Shown piece by piece: positions 10,040 to 21,557 of a stretch of 64,000 bases of DNA; position 1 is the first letter of the stretch; every line of letters begins with the position of its first letter. The DNA lies in the NCBI GenBank assembly GCA_038049695.1, contig CP142451.1:126701501-126765500 (forward strand). The letters run 5' to 3'. The notes under the pieces were generated by a model. That model ran no database searches and had not been told where the DNA came from. It saw only the letters and a program-made list of their open reading frames with translations. The DNA comes from Cinnamomum chago (taxonomy: Eukaryota > Streptophyta > Magnoliopsida > Laurales > Lauraceae). The position numbers were made by a program, and so were the translations under genes.

Positions 10040-11140
10040 GAAAAGCCAGGGCCAGCGGGAATTGGAGGTATTCTTCGTTAAGGGTGATGTCATTTTTATG
10101 TTTTCAAAGCACATGTGTGTTTGCAATTCTAATGAAGCTGATGTGTTAGCCATTTTGGAGGCTCTTCGGTGCTTTTCTAGGAACATCCTTGCTGATCTCA
10201 TCGTGGAAAGTGACTCTTCCAAATCGATTGTTGGACATCTAAAAAAAATGTCAACCCTTGGAAATTTCAATTCTTATTCAATGAAATCCGGTCTTTATCT
10301 ACGTGTTTTAATGTTGTCTTTTATCATATTGCTAGATCGGATCACTCTATAGCTAATGCTTTAGCTAAGCAGGAGTCGAGAGTAGGGCTGAATAGAACCG
10401 GACCGCGGACCGGACCAGACCACAAAACTGGACCAGACCGGATTTGTGGTCTTAACAATACAAATCCAGTCCGTTCCGGACCGGATTTGAAAAACCGGTT
10501 ATATCCGGTCCGGTCCGGTCCAGACCTTTTAAGAACGGGTATGGACTGGACCGAACCGAACCGGATTAATAATAAATATTTTTTTTATTTTTAATACAAA
10601 ACTTTAAATTTAAAATATAAAAATCCTAAGTCAAAACTGTACGTTTTGACGCCCTCCTTCGGTCCTTAACTTAAAAAACTTTACAATTCAATAACCATAT
10701 TGGAATTAATGTTAACGAAGAAAACTAGACATATTTAGGTGTAATTTAGATGTGAACTGAAAATGAAAAAATAAAATAAAAGCTTAGGGAAAAAAAAAAG
10801 AAGCAAATGAAACCGGTATGGACCACTTAAGTGGTCCATACCGGACTGTTTTAAATCGGACCGGACCACTTATAAGTGGTCCGGTCCAGTCCTCCCATTT
10901 AAGTACAACCGGAAATCCGGTCCGACCAGATTGCAGTCCAAAAACCGGACCGGATTTCCGGTTGTGCAGCCCTAGTCGAGAGATCTTCTTCTTGAGATGG
11001 TATGACTATATAAGTTTTGAGTGGTGCCTTTTGTATGTGTTTGGTGGGTGAATGTACAATACTCTTGACCTTTTCTTCCCTCTTTGTAATTTCATTATTT
11101 AAGGAATGAATGTTTTTGCTACTAGTAAATTAAAATAAAA
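10040..11140 (+). mobile_element. LINE remnant: RNase H domain and 3' end, interrupted by a MITE
   Basis: Around 10078-10260 an open frame reads like the RNase H domain at the end of plant L1-type LINE ORF2: a NEADVLAILEALRCF stretch (acidic Glu in the helix) and VESDSS (acidic Asp). A shifted frame before the MITE and after it (from 10975) continues with the ALAKQ-type C-terminal region and then a 3' UTR-like sequence to about 11140. RT and endonuclease are missing, and at least one frameshift is present. It is a dead 5'-truncated copy. Confidence 0.7.
10383..10974. mobile_element. hAT-type MITE, GGACCGG-rich, copy 1 (592 bp)
   Basis: Termini are TAGGGCTG...CAGCCCTA, with long GGACCGG/CCGGTCC-rich inverted arms. 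It is flanked by a perfect 8 bp duplication GTCGAGAG (10375-10382 and 10975-10982), as expected for hAT elements. The insertion splits the LINE RNase H remnant. A second copy is at 26726-27200. No transposase is encoded. Confidence 0.9.
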
Positions 11141-12599
11141 ATAAGTCCATCAAGTTGTCATCCAAGTCAATGAGGCTCGATTAGTTGGACTTGGTTACTT
11201 TTGGTCGAGGTCCATAAACGAAAAATGCATCTTCAAGCCCCGTGATATATATATTCTAGACTCATTAATTGGCAATCGATCTACACTAAAGCAATCATTA
11301 CGCTCTCATTATATATACATAATGTTGGTAACCAAAATTTTTTGTCACTGTCAAGGACAGGAAACACTAAATCCACCAAACCCACTTACTAGTTTTTTAG
11401 TTAGTAAATGTGGTATTTTGAGTCATTACAGAATGCTATCTATATTGATGGAGAATTTAGCTAAATGTAATTTAACACATGGAAAATGACAAACGGATTG
11501 TAAGTTAATTACTGCAAAAAAGATAAGTTTTAGGGGCAGAAAAAAAACGACTTTACCGCCGCTAAAATTTTCATATATTCAGTTTTTAGTGGTAAATGGT
11601 GGAAATCAAGTGGTGAATAGGACCTTCTAGTTCTACGAAAAAAAAAGGTGGAGCATAGGACCAACCAAAATAGACATGCATCTTACACCCACAATTTACA
11701 CACATGAAAGAACCAACCAAACTGACTGGTGGATATTTAGAAAAATGCCATCAAAACCTTCAGCCCCATCCATTGAATGCATAACTAACAAAGGCATCCA
11801 AGAAAACGGACCAAGGTGAATATTTTTTGGGAGATTCTTACAAGTGGTATGTTTTTTTGCCAAAGGGTAAATGAACTAGAGAAGAGGAAAGAACAAAAGC
11901 AAAAGGCCTCAGAAAGAAGCAAGCAATCAAGGCCACTTTCCATGAAGGGCATGTTTGTGTAACATTTTTCCACATAAAACTCATTTTTCCGGTGTATGGT
12001 GTGGAACAATTCCGCAGAAATAATTTCTTGTATCGTAAGCATTTTCCTTGATAATGGTGGAAATGAGTTTCCTATGGGGGTATGAGAAATGAATTTCCTC
12101 GGAAAACTTCTCCTTCTTTTCCTCACTCTTGTCCATTTCAACCCAAAAAACCTACAACTCTTTCATTTTTTTTTCTTTATATAAATTATTATTTAATGTT
12201 GAATAAATAATATACATTTATTTTATTTTTCTTTAAAAAATTATATCACCAAATAAGAAATTTTTATTTTCTATAAGAAATCCACAGCCGTACCAAACAA
12301 CATTAGCACCAATTCAATGAGGAAACTATTTTTGTACCAAATATGAATTTACAGATTCTACAGAAATTCTTTTTTGATGTTTTTGTTTTTATGAAATTTA
12401 CTGACTTGGTAATTTTCTCTTTCTGCATAAACATTTGTGGACACAGACATGCCCGAAAAGTAAGGAAAAAAACCAAAAGGACAACAACTTATCAAGAGGG
12501 AGATTCTTACAAAGGGTAGGGACTACAAGAAGAGCTCATAGGGGAGTTCTTGTTTTGGATTTTAATTTTTATTAGAATCTAATTTTCCGTATTCTGACT
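11141..12599. other. Non-coding; contains segments related to the MYB upstream region
   Basis: No gene is seen. Blocks near 11800-11850 and 12470-12545 (AAGAGCTCATA(G/A)(G/A)GGG and surroundings) resemble 26555-26640, upstream of the complete MYB gene. They may be promoter remnants of MYB copy 2. The remainder is AT-rich. Confidence 0.4.
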
Positions 12600-12870
12600 T
12601 TTGGTGTCGTCGAGCTCAAATAATTAAATTTAACAGAAAATCTGATAAACTAGACGAAAACTAAGATAAATTTGTCAAAACTCAGATAAATTTATTTGAG
12701 TTTTCAGCAAACTTACCCGAACTTCTGGCAAAGCTCAGATAAATTTGCCAAAACTCAGATAAATTTAGCTGAATTTTCGGTAAACTTACCTGAACTTCTG
12801 ACAAAACTCAAATGAATTTATTTGAGTTTTGAACAACTTTTCTGAGTTTCGAACAATTTTATCTGACTTT
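12600..12870. repeat. Degenerate tandem array of AAACTCAGATAAATTTG-like units
   Basis: About ten imperfect copies of a 20-30 bp unit. The same unit occurs in reverse complement at 25310-25920, so both are probably parts of one dispersed repeat family. Confidence 0.6.
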
Positions 12871-13268
12871 CGCTTGCTTTTTCTCTTGAATTGAGGTTTG
12901 TTCTAGCCATTGTCTACATAGAGTTGAGCATAAAGAATAGATAAAATCAAAGAAGAACGAAATCAAATTAGGTTTTTAGTTTTTTTCAGAAGAAATTATC
13001 TTGTACATCTTCTTTGTAGGAATGAAAGAAGTACTTTTTCTAACCAAGTGAAGACGATTTAGATGATAGAGGTCTTCGATCAGTTGAGTTTGTTTTTAAG
13101 TTTCGCAGTTTCCTTCAGCTTCACTTCCTGCTTTTGCGATTCAGATGAATCTGATTTTTGTTTCTCTAAAATGGTTTTAAGTGAAGCCTTTTTGCTGACG
13201 TGTATATGGGCCTTTTTATCTTTTTCACCGTGTCAATTTCATGAGAGGAATCTGCCGGTACAATAAAA

Positions 13269-13270
13269 CC

Positions 13271-13303
<33 letters not shown>
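13269..13303 (+). repeat. Poly-C homopolymer of about 34 nt
   Basis: An uninterrupted C run. The exact length is likely unreliable, because such runs are prone to assembly and sequencing error. Confidence 0.9.
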
Positions 13304-13434
13304 TTTATAAAAATACCAAGTTTTTCCTTTTTGGTAAATAAAACATACCAAGTTATACGACCTGATTTCCAGTGAGTTTTGAATCATAACTAAGTGAAAA
13401 TAAATTGTGACTCAACTTATGACTTACTTTTCAG

Positions 13435-13559
13435 GCCATACTAGGCGGTGTCAGAAGTTGCACATGGGTTCAACTATCTCAAACCAAATATCAGGAAAGC
13501 CGACTTTGACTAAGATGAAGTAGATCTCAGCATCTGACTTCATAAGCTTTTGGCAACAG
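13435..13559 (+). pseudogene. R2R3-MYB exon 2 relic (copy 2)
   Basis: It aligns along its length with exon 2 of the complete gene (27971-28100), from the acceptor TTTTCAG to the donor context CAG|GCAAGTGATATG. It is 125 nt instead of 130, with indels that shift the frame and a TGA in the frame matching the DEVDL region. No exon 1 is found at the expected distance upstream, and no exon 3 downstream. It keeps the unusual GC donor of the complete gene. Confidence 0.85.
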
Positions 13560-14846
13560 GCAAGTGATATGAAATGTTGCGTTGAAATGAAAAGAATAAA
13601 GAAGGCTGTGCATAATATAAATATGAACTATTATTAATTTCTTTTCTCCTTTTCTCCTCATCCAATCAAACCTTTCAAGTCCTAACAATTTAAAACTTTT
13701 TGTCTGATATTGTATGATTACGTTGGGATTTTTTTAGTTCAATTGATTGCACATCCTATGTAACTTTAGGGATATATATATATATAGCTAAGAAGTACCT
13801 CTTATGGATTTGCATGAGATGTGACATTTTACTACCGCAGGGGGGTGGGGTTTAGTAGAGGTAAAAAGATTACCTCAAATGTAAATCCGTGAGAGATGTC
13901 TTTTAGCAGAACATAACAAGATCTTAAAATATTAAGAAATAATACATATATATAAATAGGTAGCCAGAAAACGGGCACTTTATTAATAAAGTATTCTAGA
14001 TTAGGAAGTTTAGATAGTGATAACTTAATAAGATTAAGTTCTCTGGCTTACCTTAAGATTTTAGTTATTAGATTTCATATTTCAGTTAATGATCTTCATG
14101 CACTAAATAGCCTCGTTACCCTTAATAAGATTAATACAACCAATTTATGAAAATGTAGAATTTGAAGTTTTATATATAAATAAGTCACTACAAAAGTTAT
14201 GTTTCCTCCAGTTTAAAATAAATTAGAGAGAACATGTCGCGATGTTGGAAATCAATTGAAGTTTTAACAACCTTCAGTTGATTGCAATGGTAATTTTCTT
14301 TTCGTCGATACAAAGCAAAATATAAAATAAGAAAAAGAGATTTTGAGTGATGAAAATCATGCTTTTATGAGCTTCTTTTCCCCTATGTAAAACTTTTTCA
14401 TTTGACAAGGCACATATAGGGCACGTTTGCGCACACGCAACGGGAAATTAGTTCCGTTGGAAAAGATAGAAATTTCCATCTTGAGGAATTTTAATTTTTA
14501 AAGAATCACAAAAAACTTAGCCTATTTTTACGCTTTTCCATAAGAAAAAGGAGTAGGATTAAACATGAATATTATTGTAATACAGAACTTAATTTTCATA
14601 ATTCTCATTTTTTCCAGGCTATCCAATTTATGGACTTTGTTTTCTTTTTTTTCTAATGAAGAAGAGGAAGTACCAATCCTTCAACTCTTTACCTCTTTTA
14701 TATTTTTTTAACCATATCATCATGTATATACACACATTTAATTATTTAAAGTAGTTACAAATAAAGTTTTTGATGATAAAAAAAAATACCTAAATCGGAT
14801 CCTATCCTATGAGGAGCTTTGATGGTGGTCCTCTGGTTAACTTTTA

Positions 14847-15146
14847 GCCTATGTTGGAGGGGGAGGGGGGAACATTCTCTTGTTTGGATAGTCAAAAAGT
14901 AGGGGGGAAAAAAGTGAAAAAGTATAATTTTATTTGTATGTGAGGTAGAGAAACAATTACCATTTTATTATTACTTTTGCAAAAGCTTATATTCGACAAT
15001 AGGGCAATTCAGTAATTTTCTAAAAAATCTCCTATTTGCCTCATATTTTTCTCTCAGTTTTGAAGGGAAAATTTTAGAGTGGGCCCACAGTAATTTTACC
15101 CCCAAATTTTCTTCCCCCACTTTCCCTCCCTCCGTCCCAAACACCC
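14847..15146. mobile_element. PIF/Tourist-like MITE in A1
   Basis: The left end reads GCCTATGTT(T)GG and the right end CCAAACACCC, imperfectly inverted, flanked by TTA on both sides (14844-14846 and 15147-15149). The orthologous copy in A2 is at 19013-19382, so it inserted before the tandem duplication. Ends are approximate. Confidence 0.5.
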
Positions 15147-15640
15147 TTAATTTTAACATTTCCTTAATTTTTTTTCTTGTTTTTTTTTTTTTCTTACCTT
15201 CATTTTACCTCCATCCTAAAAGGACCGTTAGATTATCTGTCCCCTCTATAGACACGTCACATTTGTCCCGTGACAGGCATAGTAGTCGTCACATAAACAT
15301 GTCCACTTGTTAGGCACTTTAAATCGAAGTCAGAAAAGCTTTCATGCTTCGTCCATGGATGGTTGGTTAACATATGTACATGGCCGGGTAAGTTTTGATG
15401 TGTATACATCAATCTATATATGGACATGGGACTTCAGTCTCTCCACAAAAAACATTATCTATATATGGACAAAGCACTTTAATCGAAGTCGGAAAAGCTT
15501 TCGGTCCCCCACCCCCCAGCCGCCGTACGAAAAAGCATCTTCGCACATGAATCACGGGAATCGAAATTTAATATCGCGTCACCATAAGCTGAGGAGGAAT
15601 ATCACCCGTACAGTGGCCCTTAGACACTTGCAGTTGGCCT

Positions 15641-17099
15641 TAGAGATGTCGAACGGGCCGGCCGGGCCGGGCCGAACTTCGCTAGTCAACGGGCTGCTGC
15701 AGGTCCACGGCAAGGCCCGTGTGGGCCGAGGAGGTTGGGCCCGTTGGCCTGTTTGGCCCGGGCCCGCCTGGCACGTGGACTGCCCTTTGTGGCCCGCCAG
15801 GCCTTCCAGGCTCGACATGCCTGGCCCGCCCACAAGTGATTTTTTTTTTTAGAAATTATCCATTTTACCCCCCCAAACAGCCATAAAACGATCATATAAT
15901 GGGTATTTTGTGTCCTTTTCAATTTTACAAAGTCTATAATACTCTAACCCTCTTATTCTTTTTCTAAATTTATTAGTGTTATTTATACTACTCTAAGTCT
16001 CTAACCCTCGAATATTTCTACATAAGAAGTGTATATCGTGACAAATTGCTAAAAATTGGCTCAACTTTGCTAAAAATTGGATTAAGTCTTAATAACATAT
16101 AAATAAAAAATTACCAAGAATTTAAAACTACTAAGCCAAAAGGTTAAAATGACATGATGGGGTTGGTTTTCTTTTAATTATTGGAACTTCCATGATTCCA
16201 TCCATCCTAACCCCACTAATACAAGTGCACATAGGTGGGCCCCATGAGATGTAGTAGGAAATCCCCAATCAATCAATCAATTAGAGTAACTGAATGAGTC
16301 TCTTTTCTGATGATGGTGGAACTGGGGGTATGGACCATATGACATGCTAACTGACTTGAGGTATATGAGGTTGGTAATCTGATCAATCAGCATCTTTGTT
16401 TCACTTTCAATGACTACTGCTTCAGAGTTGAGAGTTTCAAATTCTAATCATGGGGGTAATGGTTGATTCATCCACATGCCTTTTTATCTTTTCTCGGTCT
16501 TCCTTTCCGCCATTTGACATGTGCACTGGTAGGTTAAAAAATGAATCTCCCTTCTAAACACCTCTTGCTAGTCATTGGTCTTTTTATATCATTATATCAA
16601 GGCATGGTGCCACCAGTTTCAAGTATTTCACCACAAAAATTGCAAGAAAAGGCATATTACAAAAATCACTTCATTGTTGAAAAGCAATAAAGTACTTAAT
16701 TTTCATTCATACCCATTCAGACAGAAATGAGAGAACAGACTCATTCAAGTTGAGACAACCAATGAAAAAATCATATTCATATGGATTGCTTACATGCAGG
16801 AAACTGAAATCCATAATCTTAACAACATCAACAACAACATTAATGAAAAGAAATAGCAAAACCAGCATGCATTAATAGGAAATAACATCCACAATCTTAC
16901 AACACCAACATCAATGAAAATAAATAATGCTTGTGGTGTAGTGTTATATCTTAAAAAAAAAAAAGAAAAGCAGGCCCGCCTGGCCTGGCCTGCTCCAGCC
17001 AGCCCCATGGCGGGCCGTGCCAGGGGTTTTTCCTGGCAGGTCGTGCCGGCCCGGCCCAGCTAGCCGGGCAGTGCCGGCACGGCCCGTTTGACAGCTCTA
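15641..17099. mobile_element. Non-autonomous hAT element with GGCC-rich ends, copy 1 (1459 bp)
   Basis: Ends are TAGAGATGTCGAACGGGCC and, inverted, TAGAGCTGTCAAACGGGCC. Flanks are a perfect 8 bp duplication GTTGGCCT (15633-15640 and 17100-17107). The uninterrupted target is preserved in the sister duplication at 20254-20261, which directly shows insertion after the duplication. The interior has no transposase motif. Open frames in the GC-rich ends are by-products of GGCC repeats. Confidence 0.93.
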
Positions 17100-19012
17100 G
17101 TTGGCCTATAGTTTGTTCCATATCTCTTGGGTCAAGAAATATCGCACGCATGGGACTGGGCACCACTTTTGAAGTAAAAGTCAGGTTTCAACATAGTTAT
17201 TCGAACAATATCCCATAACTTAGTGACCTCAGCTTCCATTGAATTAAATCTCAAGTGAAATTGATTGCAATCTAAGTATTAAATGACTTTAAGGTCAAGG
17301 AAAAAAGGTGGAGGTGTAAATGGTCCTTAAAGTTACTTTCATTTACCATCATTTTTTCCTCATAGGAAGTTTTTTTTTTCTATAGAATGGCAAAAGGTTT
17401 AGCACATATTTGAGCTTTTAGCACATATTTGAGCTTTTCCGCCCCGTACCAAATATAGATTTTATAGGATTTAACAAAAAAAGAAAAAAAATAATTTAAA
17501 TGCACCCTAGACTAAAATGGTCATTTTGGTTTTCCTCCTATCAAATCGGTCTTCTTGCCAAGAAAACCCTTACTTTTATCAACTTTTTCGATAGTCGATA
17601 TTGACCTTGGTTTGTCCAAAGACTCATCTGAGTTCAGACCAGGCTTGGAAGATCCATTCTGCGCACCCAAATGCAACTGAGCTTCTAATTTGACTCGACT
17701 CCACAAGCAATCCTCTTAAATCTCAGAGAAATGGGTTTTGGAGAGTTTTTTTGATCGAACAATTTCTAGAAAATGGATGTTTAAACCAAATCATTAAGCA
17801 ACTCCCCCCACACCCCCAATTATTATTATTATTTGAGAAATCTCCTTTGGTAAACCGCATCAAACTTCCTGGTTTTCTGGAATATCCGTACATCATCACT
17901 CTTTCAAACCCTATTGCTGGGCAGACACATTGTTGGAAGACGAACTCTAAAGTAGCCTACAAGTGAATGCATTGGTCTTCCCTGAGCAACTCCTGACGGC
18001 ATGTGACAACAGGCGGGAGGGGGAGGCGGGCGGCGGGGGCGGGGGGGTGTAAAAAGATTACCTCACATGTAACTCCGTGAGAGATGTCTTTTAGAAGAAC
18101 ATAACAAGATCTTAAAATATTAAAAAATAATACATATATATATATATATAGGTAGCCAAAAAACGGGCACTTTATAAAAAGTATTCTAGATTAGGAAGTT
18201 TAGACAGTGATAACTTAGTAAGATTAAGTTCTCTGGCTTACCTTAAGATTTTAGTTATTACATTTCATATTTAAATTAATGATCTTAATTCATGCACTAA
18301 ATAGCCTCGTTGCCCTTAATAAGATTAATACAACCAATTCTTGAAAATGTAGAATTTGAAGTTTTATTACAAAAGTTATGTTTCCTCTAGTTTAAAATAA
18401 ATTAGAGAGAACATGTCGTGATGTTGGAAATCAATTGAAGTTTTAACAACCTTCAGTTGATTGCTAAGGTAATTTTCTCTTCGTCGATACAAAGTAAAAT
18501 ATAAAATAAAATAAATAGATTTTAATTGATGAAAAACATGCGTTTATGAGCTTCTTTTCCCCTATGTAAGCCTTTTTCATTTGACAAGGCACATATAGGG
18601 CACGTTTGCACACACGCCATGGGAAATTAGTTCCGTCGGAAAAGATAGAAATTTTCATCTTGAGGAAATTTATTTTTCAAAGAATCACAAAAAACTTAGC
18701 CTATTTTTACGTTTTTCCGTTGACTAAACATGGATATTATTGTAATACAGAACTTAATTTTCATAATTCTCACTTTTTCCAGGCTCTCCAATTTATGGAC
18801 TTTGTTTTCTTTTTTTCCAATGAAGAAGAGGAAGTACCAATCCTTCAACTCTTTACCTCTTTTATATTTTTTTAACCATATCATTACATATATACACACC
18901 TTTAATTATTTAAAGTAGTTACAAATAAAGTTTTTGATGGAACAAACAAACAAACCTAAATCGGATCCTATCCTATGAGGAGCTGTGAAGGTGGTCTTCT
19001 GGTTAACTTTTA

Positions 19013-19382
19013 GCCTATGTTTGGGAAGCGGGGGAGGGGGGAGGGGGGAGGAGGAAAAATTTGAAGGGGAAGGAAAATGGTGGGGAAGGGAGGGAAAATT
19101 AATTTTACCTCACCTTCTTTGGATAGTCAAAAAGTATGTGGAAGAAAAGTGAAAAAGTATAATTTTGTTTGTTTGTAAGGTAGAGAGACAATTACCATTT
19201 TATCCTTATTTTTACAAAAGCTTCAATTTGACAAAATGGCAGTTCAATAATTTTTTTTAAAAATCCCCTTTGCCTCATATTTTCCCCTCCAGTTTTGAAG
19301 GAAAAATTTTGGAGTGGGCCCCACACTAATTTTACCCTCAAATTCTCCTCCCTCACTTTCCCTCCCCCCTTCCTAAACACAT
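19013..19382. mobile_element. PIF/Tourist-like MITE in A2
   Basis: Orthologue of 14847-15146, with TTA flanks at 19010-19012 and 19383-19385. The right end, reversed, reads TGTTTAGGAAGGGGGGAGGG, mirroring the left GTTTGGGAAGCGGGGGAGGG. Ends are approximate. Confidence 0.5.
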
Positions 19383-19664
19383 TTAATTTCAACATTTTCA
19401 CCATTTTTTTCTCTTTTTTTTTACTTCCTACATTTTACCTCCTTCCCAAATATACAGCTAGATTATCTGTCCTTCTATTTGGCACGTCACAATTGTCCCG
19501 TGATAGGCATCGTTGTCGTCACATAAACAGGTCCACTTGTTAGGCACTTTAAATCCAACTCAGAAAATCTTTCATGCTTCGTCCATGCATGGTTGGTTCC
19601 ACATTTGGGCATGGTAGGGTAAGCTTTGATGTGTATACATCAATAGGACTTTTGGGGAATCGAA

Positions 19665-20100
19665 TTTTCTATTTGGTCCAAACAGAGAAAGCCACATCAG
19701 AACATTTTCTCTTTCCTCCACTCCCACACCCGCTCCCCTACATGTCAACCCCTGTTTGATCCAAACAAGGGTTTTCTGTTTGATCCAAACAAGGGTTTCC
19801 TGTTTGGACCAAACAGGAATCTGTTTCCGACTTTTGAAGGTATAGAAATATGGGTAAAAAAATTTCTTTATATGGACAAAGCACTTAAATCGAAGTCAGA
19901 AAAGCTTTCGGTTCCCAGCAGTAAAAAAATTTCTATTTATGGACAAAGCACTTACGGATAAGGTTCCCCTGTTTGGTCAAAACAGGGGTCTCCACATGGG
20001 GGGCGGAGGAAAAAAAAACTGACTTTTTCTTTACTTCCCCCACGTGAAGACCCCTGTTTGATCCAAATACGATCCCGGACCAAACAGGGGATCCGGTTCC
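19665..20100. repeat. Cluster of short palindromes TGTTTG(G/A)TCCAAACA
   Basis: About seven imperfect copies of a perfect-palindrome-like unit, most flanked by CCC on the left and GGG on the right, so each could fold as a small hairpin. Absent from the sister unit A1, where the same point is about 400 bp shorter. Confidence 0.7.
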
Positions 20101-20593
20101 AGCACATAAATATTAGTCAGAAAAGCTTTCGGTCCCCCAGCAGCCGTACGAAAAAGCATCTTTCGCACATGAATCATGGGAATCGAAATTTAATGTCGCA
20201 TGTACATTTGCTGAGAGGGAATATCACCACTACAGTGGCCCTTGGACACTTGCAGTTGGCCTAGTTTGTTCCATATCTTTTGTGTCAAGAAATATCGCAC
20301 ACATGGGACTGGGTAAGATGTCTCAGTGCCTGATGATATCACGGTTGACACGACGTCATGAATATACATTACATACGTTATTATTGTACCAATATCTCTG
20401 CGGAAAATATATAAACTCCACCAATTTTAAAGTAAAAGTCAGGTTTAAAGACAATTGTTGGAACAATATCCCATAACTTAGTGACCTTTACTTCCACTGA
20501 ATTATATCACAAGTGAAACTGGTTGCAATCCAAGTATTAAATGAGTTTGAAGTCAAGATAAAAAGGTGGCGGTGTGAATGGTCCTGAAAGTTA

Positions 20594-20834
20594 GGGTCCG
20601 TTTGGTAGTAGCATTTTGGAAATCAACATTAATGCTGATTTTCAAATGATAATGCTAATGTTGATTGAAATGCTGATTTATAATGCTAATGTTGTTTAGT
20701 TGAACATTAGCTAGTAGCATTTATATTGTTGAAATAATTGTGTCAAATTATATAAAAAGAGGTCAGATGGGGGGTAAAAAATTTAAAATGCTAGCAAAAT
20801 GCTCCTACTAATAATGCTGGTACCAAACGGTACC
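20594..20834. mobile_element. PIF/Harbinger-type MITE (241 bp)
   Basis: Termini GGGTCCGTTTGGTA and TACCAAACGGTACC are inverted, and TTA lies on both sides (20591-20593 and 20835-20837), the usual PIF target duplication. Sister unit A1 keeps the empty site (AAAGTTACTTTC, TTA at 17333-17335). Confidence 0.9.
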
Positions 20835-21410
20835 TTACTTTCATTTACCATCTTTTTTCCTCATAGGAAGTTTTTTTTCTATGGAATTGCAAAAGGTTTA
20901 GCACATATTTGAGCTTTTCTGCCCCGTACCAAATATAGAGTTTAGAGGATTTAACAAAAAAAGAAAAAAAAAAACTAGATGCACCCTAAACCAAAATAAT
21001 CATTTTAGTTTCCCTCCTCTTAAATCGGTCTTCCCGCCAAGAAAATCCTTACTTTTACCAACTTTTTTGATGGTCGATATTGACCTTAGTTTGTTCAAAG
21101 ACTCATCTGAGTTTAGACCTAGGTTGGAAGATCCATTCTGGAAGCTAATGACATTTAGAGCTGTAAATAAACTAGTAAAATCTAAAAGAATGAAATAATA
21201 TAATATCTAAACCACTATAAACAACTCAACAAGTTGATTCAGTTATTCCTATTTTTGGTAGCACCCAAATGCAACTAAGCTTCTAATTTGACTCCACATG
21301 CAATCCCCTTAAATCTCATAGAAATGGGTTTTGGAGAGTTTTTTTGATTGAACAGTTTCAAGAAAATAGATGTTTAAACCAAATCATTACGCAACTCCCC
21401 CCACACCCCA

Positions 21411-21446
<36 letters not shown>

Positions 21447-21557
21447 TGAGAAATCTCATTTGGTAAATCGCATCAAACTTCCTGGCTCTACCACTAGTCT
21501 TGAAACAATATTCCTATGGTCTCTATGACAAGTGGAGGACGGAAATTGATTTGTAAC

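Larger units (their letters stand above)
13850..17870. repeat. Tandem segmental duplication, unit A1
   Basis: Matches unit A2 (18045-21485) in order and orientation from GATTACCTCA(A/C)ATGTAA(A/C)TCC to the ATT microsatellite and CATCAAACTTCCTGG. The left part is MYB intron 2 sequence. A1 carries a hAT element (15641-17099) missing from A2 and lacks the small PIF-type MITE of A2. No genes are seen. Confidence 0.85.
18045..21485. repeat. Tandem segmental duplication, unit A2
   Basis: Second unit of the duplication described for 13850-17870. Private features are a block of TGTTTGGTCCAAACA-type palindromes at 19665-20100, a 241 bp MITE at 20594-20834, and about 120 bp extra at 21141-21260. No genes are seen. 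Confidence 0.85.

Noticed and set aside
13166-13387. 73-codon minus-strand frame with a Gly run
   Set aside because: The Gly run is the poly-C tract; no protein support.
15307-15922. Frames of 78-181 codons near the hAT end
   Set aside because: Gly/Pro/Arg-rich translations of GGCC repeats in the element terminus; the same artefact occurs at 29427-29905 and 30445-30789.
16790-17166. Minus-strand frames of about 70 codons
   Set aside because: Again the GC-rich hAT terminus; no domain.
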